14,254 bases of DNA. It comes from Candidatus Poseidoniales archaeon (lineage in GTDB: Archaea; Thermoplasmatota; Poseidoniia; Poseidoniales; Poseidoniaceae). Made by a program: the position numbers and the translations under genes. This document shows, piece after piece, positions 7,717 to 14,254 of this stretch; position 1 is the stretch's first letter, and each line of letters starts with the position of its first letter. The notes under the pieces were generated by a model. The model ran no database searches and was not told the origin of the DNA. It saw nothing but the letters and a program-made list of their open reading frames with translations. The stretch spans positions 1 to 14,254 of the forward strand of contig JAAXIR010000065.1 of the NCBI GenBank assembly GCA_012270265.1, in the 5' to 3' direction.

Positions 7717-7749
7717 GGCCAGAGAGGGCGCCGGAACGCCCCCTCTGGC
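7705..7749 (-). terminator. Hairpin with U-tract, terminator of the 1,050-residue protein gene
   Basis: On the minus strand a 13-bp stem (GCCAGAGGGGGCG with CGCCCTCTCTGGC, one G-U pair) has a 6-base loop UUCCGG and is followed by C then T7 A T4. It lies 54 bases after the TGA stop at 7804. This is a strong stem plus oligo-T, which would end transcription in archaea through the U-tract. Confidence 0.85.
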
Positions 7750-7754
7750 GGCTC

Positions 7755-7774
7755 CTGTGCGTCTTTGCGCACAG
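7755..7774 (-). terminator. Second hairpin ahead of the terminator
   Basis: A perfect 7-bp inverted repeat CTGTGCG with CGCACAG and a 6-base loop, just before the terminator hairpin on the transcript. It has no U-tract of its own. It may protect the mRNA 3' end or stall polymerase. Confidence 0.55.
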
Positions 7775-7777
7775 ATT

Positions 7778-7793
7778 ACGACTGTTCGGTCGT
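7778..7793 (-). other. Third small hairpin next to the stop codon
   Basis: A 5-bp inverted repeat ACGAC/GTCGT with a 6-base loop, 10 bases after the TGA of the upstream gene. It is the first of three hairpins in a row on the transcript. Weak alone. Confidence 0.35.
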
Positions 7794-7803
7794 CTAACTG
7801 TGA

Positions 7804-10800
7804 TCAGTAATCCCAGTCTTTGTCTTCGCCGTCGCCACCGCCTCGTGAGAGGATGAAAGCTCCAGCGATGAAGGCAACAACAACGACGCCACCAATGGCT
7901 CCCCAGGTCCAGCCTGGTAGTTCGCCACTGGATGTTTCGTCACCATCGGTGTTGTCATCGGTGATTTCCCCACCGTCGACCTCGTTGATGTACGAAGCAT
8001 CAGCTCCCGCAGCACCTGTAGATGCTGCAAGACCTGCGTTGCCAAGTGCGTCAACTGGTACTACTGCGAAGTGCATTGTACCTTGACCAGTGGTTGGAAT
8101 CATGACATCTGCGGTCATGACGTCTGCACTTCCTGTGTTGACACAGGTGGTTGGCATGTTGATGGCTTCGAACGATTCACGGTTCTTGTAGCAGAGGTTC
8201 CATGAAGCAACGTCGTCTGCGCTACCTTCCATACTCCAGGTCAAAGTCCACTTGTCACCAGCAACATTGACGTTCACGCCAGTAGCAGATGCTCCTTCGA
8301 CTTCCTTGTCAGCAACGACGGTCGCTTGACCGATTGGAGTGCTGCAGAGTCCATCGTTGTTGCAGACTGCGACTTCGATATCGTAGGATTCGCCGTGTGT
8401 TGTGGAAGAGCCACTGTATGTGTATGTGACAACAGTACGGTCGAGATCGACTGCGAAGGTTTCACCAGATGCATCGGTGATACTGACAGAAATCTTGTCA
8501 CCTGCGAGTGGTGTGCCCTCAAGTCCCCAGTTCATGGTGATGTCTCCACCCATGCCAGGTGCAGCGTTGAAGCTGCCAATGGATGCACTTGGTGCGTCCT
8601 TTGCTTGGAGAGGAGAGTCGATCAACATCAACTGTCCAGCAGGCAGAGTTCCGCCAGAAAGTACAGCGGAGAGGACGGATTTTGTCGAGTCGTCTTCACT
8701 GTTGGTTGCACCATCAGCAATGAGTTGAGTTAGCGCAGGGTTGGCACAGCTTGTGGAGTACCACAAGGATGTTGCTCCAAGTCCAGAATCAAACGTCAAG
8801 TCAATGCTCTGAGCAAGAACGTCGTTTGCACCGTAGTTGGTTGCAGGCGAGTAATCGATGACTGCGATTGGCGTGTACTTGCCACTGAGCAGGTCACCGA
8901 GTTGACCAGCAGGATCTGGCAATTCGATGCTTGCACAGTCCTCTGCGCTACCATCAGTGACACTGATGCTGTAAGCAGCCTTGCTGAAGTAGGTCAAGGA
9001 GTAATCCATGGTGATACCACTTTCAGTCGAATCAGTCGCAACTGCATCGTTCCAAATCTCGATGATGATTTCTTCGCTCACTTCACCGCCATGAGCATCG
9101 GTGATAGTAACGACGACCGGGAAGGTCGTGACGAAGTCTTGGATGATTGGAGTTGTACAGGTTCGTGCAACACCGCCCATTCCGCCACATCCAGCGAGAA
9201 CAACGCTCTCTGCGCCTCCGACCCAAGAGTATGTGAGGCCTTCACCAGTAACGTCGTCCGCATCGAAGACGGAAACTTCGAACTCGAGCATGCTTTCCAT
9301 ACCGAGGAAGAGATCGCCTTGTGTGACGAGGTCAAGAGAAGAGATAACTGGGAGGTTGTTACGGACTTCCTTCTCCATTGAGACGAGGTTGTTGCTTGGC
9401 TTTTGGTCGGTGACCTTGCTTTCCATGATCAATTGTGCTTCGATGGTGTAGGTTCCAACATCGAACTCGACCATTGTACATGCGTGTCCTTGATCAAACG
9501 CCTCTGGCCCTGTTCCGAGTTTCGCGTAGTTGTAGGATGGTTCAACACCTTGGAGACAGGAGTTGACCGTCTCGGTGATGACCTCGCTTGTGTCGAGGTT
9601 GGTAATGGTGAAGGTAACGTTCCAGTCGTACAATTCTGTTACAGAGGAGCCACGGTGCTCAACAGCGGCATCGATGTACGATGTGCCAACAGAAAGGTCA
9701 CCTGGCTCGCCGGCTCCGACTGTGAAGGTAGGGATACCGGTTCCGTCGTTGTTGTATCCTTGGTTGACAGTCAACATCGAGATGCGAATGTCGTGGAATG
9801 TACTGAGTGTTCCGGTGATCTCATCAGCGTTGTTGTTTGTGATGTCATCTTTATTGAACGACTCTTCACAGAAGTTGGAATAAACCTCTGTCGTCGTCGT
9901 TGGATTTCCTTCCTCATCCGTTGTATTGAGTTCGACTGTGTTGACACAGGACTCGAACTGACCGTAGAGAGAATAGCCTCCAATCGCAACATCGACGCTG
10001 TATGCAGCTTCGGTGTTGCTTGTGTCAGGTGTTACGGAGCCGGTGTAGGTCCAAACACCGTTGCTGACGTCGTCCGACATGATTGTGCGGACCTCGGTTA
10101 TGTTGTCAGTTGGGTCTGTCTCATTTTGGTAAACGAGGACAAGTTGGTCGGTTCCTACGTTGACAGAGTGAACCAAGGAACCAAGTGTAGCAGACTTGAG
10201 GTCGGAAATGTCCTGTCCGGAAGCGGCAGAAACATCACCCGAAACGTCGATTTCCATCGTCAAGTTGTGTGTGATGAAGTCACTTGAACCGTTGAGTTTG
10301 ACGCTCACTTCGAAGTTTTTGACACCTTCTCCTGTTGCGACAACGGAGCCATCTGTCCATGCAATGTCAATTTCAACGTCGAGGTAATCGACGACTTCGA
10401 CGTAGACTTGCTGGACATCGTTTCCTGGGTCGACATCTTCGCTGGAGTAGGTTTCGATTTGAATAACATAGATACCAGCTGCAGGTGTCCAGGTTGCGTC
10501 GCCGCCACCGTATTGGATGGTGGTTTTACCGCCCTTGAAGACAGCACCAGCAGCAAGGGACTGATCATCACAAACGCTAGCATCATCACAGATGACATCA
10601 GGGTTATCGAACTCGATGTCAGCGCCCGATGCATCCTTTGCGAGCATCAACGGGTTTCCATTGCCGTCAGCAATCCAAACAGCGGCTTTGTAGCCAAGTT
10701 CAGTGATAGCTTGGTCTCCAGAGTTTTGAATGAAGACTGCGAAGGTCGTTGCTTGACCCACAAAGATTTCATTGCGGCACTCTGGGTTGCACTGGGTTTC

Positions 10801-10956
10801 TTTCGGTGAAGTAATGGCAACGAGTTCTGCATCTGCACCACTTCGGGCACCAGCTTCCTCGATTACTTCGGTTGTTTCTAGTTGTGTGATGTCGATGTTT
10901 GCCATAAGGCTAGCCACCAACAACAGCACGAGCATTACAGGGGTAATTTTTCTCAT
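7804..10956 (-). CDS. Membrane-anchored surface protein with CARDB/PKD/FN3-like modules
   Basis: 1,050 residues. A signal peptide (MRKITPVMLVLLLVASLMA) has no lipobox cysteine. Residues 45-190 look CARDB-like: NSGDQAITELGY early and DVDPGNDVQQVYVEVVD at the end. A second such module ends near 535 (KPSNNLVSMEKEV). Residues 536-635 are PKD/cadherin-like (DADDVTGEGLTYSW, VVVTITDAHGG). Residues about 790-885 and 890-975 look FN3-like, with cysteine pairs. An acidic DNTDGDETSS linker leads to a membrane helix at 1016-1037 (WGAIGGVVVVAFIAGAFIL) and the short tail RGGGDGEDKDWDY. So the protein stands outside the cell on a C-terminal anchor. Start choice is firm: GGAGG lies 7 bases upstream, and a nearer ATG stops after two codons. 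It has its own promoter and terminator. No enzyme motif seen; adhesion or surface-layer role is inferred. Confidence 0.93.
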   Translation of the reverse strand: MRKITPVMLVLLLVASLMANIDITQLETTEVIEEAGARSGADAELVAITSPKETQCNPECRNEIFVGQATTFAVFIQNSGDQAITELGYKAAVWIADGNGNPLMLAKDASGADIEFDNPDVICDDASVCDDQSLAAGAVFKGGKTTIQYGGGDATWTPAAGIYVIQIETYSSEDVDPGNDVQQVYVEVVDYLDVEIDIAWTDGSVVATGEGVKNFEVSVKLNGSSDFITHNLTMEIDVSGDVSAASGQDISDLKSATLGSLVHSVNVGTDQLVLVYQNETDPTDNITEVRTIMSDDVSNGVWTYTGSVTPDTSNTEAAYSVDVAIGGYSLYGQFESCVNTVELNTTDEEGNPTTTTEVYSNFCEESFNKDDITNNNADEITGTLSTFHDIRISMLTVNQGYNNDGTGIPTFTVGAGEPGDLSVGTSYIDAAVEHRGSSVTELYDWNVTFTITNLDTSEVITETVNSCLQGVEPSYNYAKLGTGPEAFDQGHACTMVEFDVGTYTIEAQLIMESKVTDQKPSNNLVSMEKEVRNNLPVISSLDLVTQGDLFLGMESMLEFEVSVFDADDVTGEGLTYSWVGGAESVVLAGCGGMGGVARTCTTPIIQDFVTTFPVVVTITDAHGGEVSEEIIIEIWNDAVATDSTESGITMDYSLTYFSKAAYSISVTDGSAEDCASIELPDPAGQLGDLLSGKYTPIAVIDYSPATNYGANDVLAQSIDLTFDSGLGATSLWYSTSCANPALTQLIADGATNSEDDSTKSVLSAVLSGGTLPAGQLMLIDSPLQAKDAPSASIGSFNAAPGMGGDITMNWGLEGTPLAGDKISVSITDASGETFAVDLDRTVVTYTYSGSSTTHGESYDIEVAVCNNDGLCSTPIGQATVVADKEVEGASATGVNVNVAGDKWTLTWSMEGSADDVASWNLCYKNRESFEAINMPTTCVNTGSADVMTADVMIPTTGQGTMHFAVVPVDALGNAGLAASTGAAGADASYINEVDGGEITDDNTDGDETSSGELPGWTWGAIGGVVVVAFIAGAFILSRGGGDGEDKDWDY

Positions 10957-10963
10957 GTCATAT

Positions 10964-10968
10964 CCTCC
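10964..10968 (-). promoter_or_regulatory. Strong Shine-Dalgarno site
   Basis: GGAGG on the minus strand, 7 bases before the ATG at 10956. An out-of-frame ATG inside the spacer runs into a stop after two codons, so this SD fixes the start. Confidence 0.85.
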
Positions 10969-10972
10969 AATA

Positions 10973-10990
10973 AGGGCGGTAACTCGCCCT
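10973..10990 (-). promoter_or_regulatory. Inverted repeat at the expected transcription start (putative operator)
   Basis: AGGGCG-N6-CGCCCT, a perfect 6-bp dyad, lies about 22 bases downstream of the TATA box, where the transcript should start, and just upstream of the SD. A repressor here would block polymerase; alternatively it is a 5' leader hairpin. Confidence 0.45.
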
Positions 10991-11003
10991 ACGCCAAAGG
11001 ACG

Positions 11004-11011
11004 TATTTATA
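11004..11011 (-). promoter_or_regulatory. Archaeal TATA box (TATAAATA)
   Basis: TATAAATA on the minus strand, centred about 52 bases upstream of the ATG at 10956. This predicts transcription start near 10981 and a leader of about 25 bases. The match to the archaeal consensus is excellent; the BRE bases before it (CATAG) are poor. Confidence 0.7.
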
Positions 11012-11039
11012 CTATGGGTGCGATTATAATTGGAATTCA

Positions 11040-11050
11040 GAATAAAAATG
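11040..11050 (-). terminator. Possible oligo-T terminator after the permease gene
   Basis: CATTTTTATT on the minus strand, about 43 bases after the TAA at 11091. A weak 4-bp stem (TCGC/GCGA) lies before it. Archaea can terminate at T-tracts alone, so this is plausible but weak. Confidence 0.3.
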
Positions 11051-11090
11051 AACGTTGTACTACTCGCTCCTCGGCTGCGAATTATCCTAT

Positions 11091-13313
11091 TTAATTCGAA
11101 GACCGTAGGGCTTCAGAAGGTTCAATATTCGATGCTGCACGACCCGGTGACAAGGTTGCAAGATACACCAGGGCTGCCCCCCCGAATAAGACCCACATCA
11201 CGGTCGACCATGGGAGAACCAAAGCTGCACCCTCTTCTTCCCAAATGGCAGAATGAAGCCCAACATGGAACATCAAAGCCACAACGATACCGTTCAAAAT
11301 ACCAAGCAACGAAACCCATCCTATCTCGATCAAATGGACACGCATCACCATACCTTTGGTAAAACCGAGAGCCCTCAACATACCGATGTGCTTTCTTCTC
11401 TCTGAAACGGAGCGATATGTGACGACGCCGATTCCTGCAATCCCAATAATGAGTCCGATGGCGAGATATCCCTCAAAGAGCGCAAGGATTGAAAGGACCA
11501 GCGATTGAATTAATGCAACGTCTTCTGCAATCAGCGAGACGTCAACACCCTCTTTTTCCAAATCCATTCGAAGTTGTTCGGCGAGTTCTGTTGCGGCTTC
11601 ACGTTCAGAAGCAGATTTTCCTGCGGCTGAAAAATAGCGCACTTCACTTGAATCGAAGTCCTGGGATGCAGCGCTTCCCTCACTGACGGAAACATAGACG
11701 CGAGTCAAACTTCCATCGTATTGCTCAACAACAGGCTCAGATGGCATCCAAACACCTGCAGAAAACAGATACGAGGATTGTTCGAGAATACCACCTACCA
11801 TCACCTCTCTTCGATGACTTGGTTGCTGAGCATCAATGATGGTGATGTTCTCTCCAACTTTGACTGAAAAGACGCCAACGCTTGTTCCATCGAGCGAGGA
11901 TTCCAATCCGAAGGAGGCATCGACAAAGACAACATCGCCACGGCTTTGCATTGAGGACCATGCTTCATCTGATGAATCACCGAGTGATGAATCCCAAATG
12001 TGCAAGGGCAGGCCTCCGTGTTCAGCGAAGTCAACATCAACGCCTCGGAGAATGTAGGGTGATCGATCTTCCTCTTGATTCTCGATGAACGCTTGGGCCC
12101 GATAGACACGCCCAACTGCATCGATGTTGTCTCTGTTCGTGTTCACAAGCCCCCAATCATCGATGGGTCCCTCTAGTTGGAGCGGCCGGGAACGTGATGC
12201 AGACAACATCAACTCAAAATCACCTTCAGATTCCTCGACGAAGGAACTGGAATAATTCTCGAACTGCAACGTATAGCCGCTAAGAACGATGACTGAAAAC
12301 ACCGTGATGGAGAACATTCCCATGACGACTGCCGTTCGTAACGGCTTGTGCAGTGGATAGGAAAGAGCAACAGGAACAACTGCACCACTTCGGAATGATG
12401 CGAAGCGGAGTATTGTGCGAATCATGAGTGGTGCCAATGCGGAGAGAACAAAGACACCCGCAAAGACTTGGACCAGTCCGATCACGATGAAGGAAAACTC
12501 GTTCGGTGTCAAATCAGCACGAATCGGGTCCATCGACGACGGCAGACCTGTCCAAATGAGAAGGAACACACCGATGAAACCAATTGTTTTTCGGGGTGCC
12601 TCCCGGAAAGTTGGCAGTGAACCGTCAGGAGAACGTTTTGCTCTGAGGACAGGAACAATCCAAAACAGAATAGGGCAAATGAGCAAAATGATTGAACAAC
12701 CAAGAACAATCCACACGCTGTGTGCTAATGGTCCGCTCCCAAGCACGAACATTCCTGCAGCGACAAGGCACATGCCCATTGCTCCGATGACGAACAGATA
12801 CAATCCCCATGGAACATGTTTGGGCACACGAGTGGGCACGCTCTTCAAGGCATGAACAATGATCATCCTCGATGACCACAGAGCAGATGCAAACAAAGTC
12901 ACTATGGCGAGATGAAAACCCCAGAACCATCCTGCAAGAATCGACGATGCATCGACATGGAATGAGAAAACATCCGCCCCCGCTGTGGCAAAGACACTCG
13001 AAAACCCAATTCCGATGAGCCAGGCGAGACCAACGCCCACCATGGAACCGAAACCACAACCGATCGCCGCTGCAATCGAACCTTCGATCATCGCTACGTA
13101 ACGGAGATCCGAACGCGTCATACCAAGTGCACGAACCGTTGCGTACTCCTTTTGTCGCACATCGACAAGCATCATGATGATGGTGATGACAAGAAGTACA
13201 CCAGCTGCGATGGTAAACGAACCGAAGACCAGGAACATGGCAGAGAGGACACCAGAGGAGGCTTCAGCTTGCTCGAGCGCATCGATTTTGACGGCTTGAA
13301 CCGAAAGGGACAA
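11091..13313 (-). CDS. FtsX/MacB-family ABC transporter permease, C-terminal part behind an in-frame TGA
   Basis: Open for 743 codons behind the TGA at 13323. The listed start is a TTG at 13313, but no convincing RBS precedes it, and the same frame continues through the TGA into the upstream part, so this is probably the rear two thirds of one gene. Residues are counted from the TTG. Membrane helices lie near 24-49, 76-105, 123-145, 168-191, 199-222, 243-257, 273-297, 326-347, 603-632, 661-687 and 701-721. The FtsX signature occurs twice: RQKEYATVRALGMTRSDL (54-71) and SERRKHIGMLRALGFTKG (637-654). An outer domain spans about 350-600. The end LSPGRAASNIEPSEALR is typical of the family. Such permeases couple a cytoplasmic ATPase to lipid, lipoprotein or peptide export or envelope work; no ATPase gene is in the window and the substrate is unknown. 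Confidence 0.88.
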   Translation of the reverse strand: MSLSVQAVKIDALEQAEASSGVLSAMFLVFGSFTIAAGVLLVITIIMMLVDVRQKEYATVRALGMTRSDLRYVAMIEGSIAAAIGCGFGSMVGVGLAWLIGIGFSSVFATAGADVFSFHVDASSILAGWFWGFHLAIVTLFASALWSSRMIIVHALKSVPTRVPKHVPWGLYLFVIGAMGMCLVAAGMFVLGSGPLAHSVWIVLGCSIILLICPILFWIVPVLRAKRSPDGSLPTFREAPRKTIGFIGVFLLIWTGLPSSMDPIRADLTPNEFSFIVIGLVQVFAGVFVLSALAPLMIRTILRFASFRSGAVVPVALSYPLHKPLRTAVVMGMFSITVFSVIVLSGYTLQFENYSSSFVEESEGDFELMLSASRSRPLQLEGPIDDWGLVNTNRDNIDAVGRVYRAQAFIENQEEDRSPYILRGVDVDFAEHGGLPLHIWDSSLGDSSDEAWSSMQSRGDVVFVDASFGLESSLDGTSVGVFSVKVGENITIIDAQQPSHRREVMVGGILEQSSYLFSAGVWMPSEPVVEQYDGSLTRVYVSVSEGSAASQDFDSSEVRYFSAAGKSASEREAATELAEQLRMDLEKEGVDVSLIAEDVALIQSLVLSILALFEGYLAIGLIIGIAGIGVVTYRSVSERRKHIGMLRALGFTKGMVMRVHLIEIGWVSLLGILNGIVVALMFHVGLHSAIWEEEGAALVLPWSTVMWVLFGGAALVYLATLSPGRAASNIEPSEALRSSN

Positions 13314-13322
13314 TTCATAAAT

Positions 13323-13325
13323 TCA
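13323..13325 (-). other. In-frame TGA splitting the permease gene
   Basis: The minus strand reads CTC GTG TGA ATT TAT GAA TTG TCC, so LDSLV-stop-IYELSLSVQAVK is one frame. It falls just before the first membrane helix of the visible part, in a segment that is continuous in the archaeal permeases of this type. A single CGA (Arg) to TGA change would explain it. Confidence 0.85.
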
Positions 13326-14254
13326 CACGAGCGAGTCGAGATGTTGTTCGACACTCGCAATTTCATTTTCTGAGACGTTGCTCAAGATGAGCATCGATCG
13401 TTCACGCTCATCCGCCGTTGCAAGGATCTCTGCATCGCTTATGTTGATGAGGCCAAGGATGACCGAATCAAGTTCAGAGAGCGAGGAAAGACGTTCATCA
13501 TCCACGAACGACCCATTGATGCTCAGATTCAACGATTCGTCCGAACCAAAGGCGTATTGGAACAAACCGGCTGCCCTAATCGAGCCATTGTTGACCTCCG
13601 AAATTGGATTGAGGCGCTCACCGATGCGCAATTCTCCTCGTTGAACGGAGAGTGTTGAAGCGTCACCATCGAAGGCGAAGAACATCTGCGGTAAAGTACC
13701 AAAACCTCCAGCATCCGATAAAATAGGAAGCCGCATGGATTGTATAGACCCGTTTTCCGTCGACCGGAGGACAAGTCCTAGATCTTCGATGCACCATGCT
13801 TGCGTTGCGTTGATTTCTGTACCCAAACCTGAACATACGTCCGGTTCTTGACGTGATTCAGCCGGCCATTCGGATGCATCCATCTCAACAAACGGCTGTT
13901 GAAGATTGTCAAGAGATTGCATGAAAAACGATTCACTTAGGAGGCCTTCAACACGAAGATAGAGATTCATGTCGTCCATTTGCAATTCCCAATCAAGAAT
14001 CGTTGAAGGTAAATCGAGTTCGAGAGGGGATTCGTTGATGGAGTCACGTTCGACATCCCCGTACCACAGCGAGCGAGAGGAATCATCTTCAAGAGCAAAC
14101 CAAGACGACGATTCTGAGACGACGGCAACCATTTCTTTGTCCTCAATGATGAACGATGTTTCCTCATCATCGGAGACATTGCCAAGGATCAGCCCCCCGG
14201 CATATGCTGCGAACCCGAAGCCACCATCGATGGAGACATCATTGAGAATTCCGC
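13323..14254 (-). CDS. FtsX/MacB-family permease, N-terminal extracellular part, 5' end outside the window
   Basis: The frame is open to the window edge: upstream of the internal ATG at 14132 it continues as GILNDVSIDGGFGFAAYAGG, so that ATG is not the start. About 310 residues are visible, with no membrane helix. They are acidic and rich in alternating beta-type strands, as in the MacB periplasmic-core-like domain found between the first two helices of these permeases. C and C near PDVCSGLG and AWCIEDLG may form a disulfide. The last stretch (SLSELDSVILGLINISDAEI, then VSENEIASVEQHL) resembles the region before the FtsX domain. The part ends at the TGA at 13323. With that stop it would make a secreted or tethered fragment without the transport helices. 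Confidence 0.75.
   Translation of the reverse strand, partial: GILNDVSIDGGFGFAAYAGGLILGNVSDDEETSFIIEDKEMVAVVSESSSWFALEDDSSRSLWYGDVERDSINESPLELDLPSTILDWELQMDDMNLYLRVEGLLSESFFMQSLDNLQQPFVEMDASEWPAESRQEPDVCSGLGTEINATQAWCIEDLGLVLRSTENGSIQSMRLPILSDAGGFGTLPQMFFAFDGDASTLSVQRGELRIGERLNPISEVNNGSIRAAGLFQYAFGSDESLNLSINGSFVDDERLSSLSELDSVILGLINISDAEILATADERERSMLILSNVSENEIASVEQHLDSLV

Noticed and set aside
7576..7797. 73-codon plus-strand frame in the intergenic region
   Set aside because: It runs through the AT-rich gap and then through the three hairpins of the terminator; no SD precedes its ATG.
4..7812. Both surface proteins end in -DY before TGA, suggesting a shared C-terminal sorting signal
   Set aside because: One tail is the acidic end after a membrane helix (DKDWDY), the other is a beta-helix turn (DGGDY). 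Two shared residues are no evidence of a signal.
9403..10287. 294-codon open frame on the plus strand
   Set aside because: Antisense to the surface protein gene at 7804-10956, with a composition rich in V, C and R typical of a shadow frame and no domain pattern.
13323..13325. Selenocysteine or reassigned TGA
   Set aside because: No SECIS-like structure is evident and permeases of this family are not selenoproteins. The gene at 7804 ends at TGA directly before a strong terminator and both long genes use TGG for tryptophan, so TGA works as a stop here. Not formally excluded without a tRNA survey.
1..14254. CRISPR array, insertion sequence, tRNA or defence genes
   Set aside because: No regularly spaced direct repeats, transposase motifs, terminal inverted repeats or cloverleaf sequences were found by eye; the repeats present are protein-level modules and TAC codon runs.

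Overview
The window looks like a chromosome fragment of a marine planktonic archaeon, most likely Marine Group II (Candidatus Poseidoniales) or a close relative. This rests on four things: very large secreted proteins rich in beta-helix, Ig-like and PKD/CARDB-like modules; an FtsX-type permease of the archaeal kind; a TATAAATA box about 48 bases upstream of a start codon with a GGAGG ribosome binding site; and moderate G+C with few gaps. No rRNA, tRNA or marker gene is present, so the assignment is an inference from protein style.

All real genes lie on the minus strand, so transcription runs from high to low coordinates. From right to left: (1) 14254-11091, an ABC transporter permease (FtsX/MacB-like, at least 1,050 codons) whose 5' end is outside the window and whose frame is cut by one in-frame TGA at 13323-13325; (2) 10956-7804, a 1,050-residue surface protein with signal peptide, CARDB/PKD/FN3-like beta-sandwich modules, a C-terminal membrane anchor and a short acidic tail; (3) 7473-4, a giant secreted multidomain protein of about 2,490 residues that begins with an RHS-type leader and a DNRLRE-like domain, continues with two copies of an Ig-like module, many tyrosine-rich inserts and two long beta-helix regions, and stops abruptly inside a third beta-helix at a TGA directly followed by an in-frame ATG.

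Regulation can be read in the two gaps. The 134-base gap 10957-11090 has a clean archaeal promoter, a perfect 6-bp inverted repeat at the expected transcription start, and a strong Shine-Dalgarno site. The 324-base gap 7480-7803 (stop codon excluded) holds three successive hairpins ending in a U-tract, then an AT-rich stretch without a gene, then a promoter and an SD sequence that favours the third codon (7473) as the start of the giant gene. The three genes therefore look like separate transcription units.

Together this is a cell-surface locus: two large exported proteins displayed on or released from the cell, next to a permease of a family that moves lipids, lipoproteins or peptides or acts mechanically on envelope proteins. 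A link between permease and surface proteins is only inferred from proximity. The most notable features are the two TGA codons that cut what look like continuous protein domains, and the recurring cysteine-flanked tyrosine-rich inserts of the giant protein. I see no mobile element, CRISPR array, RNA gene or defence system.
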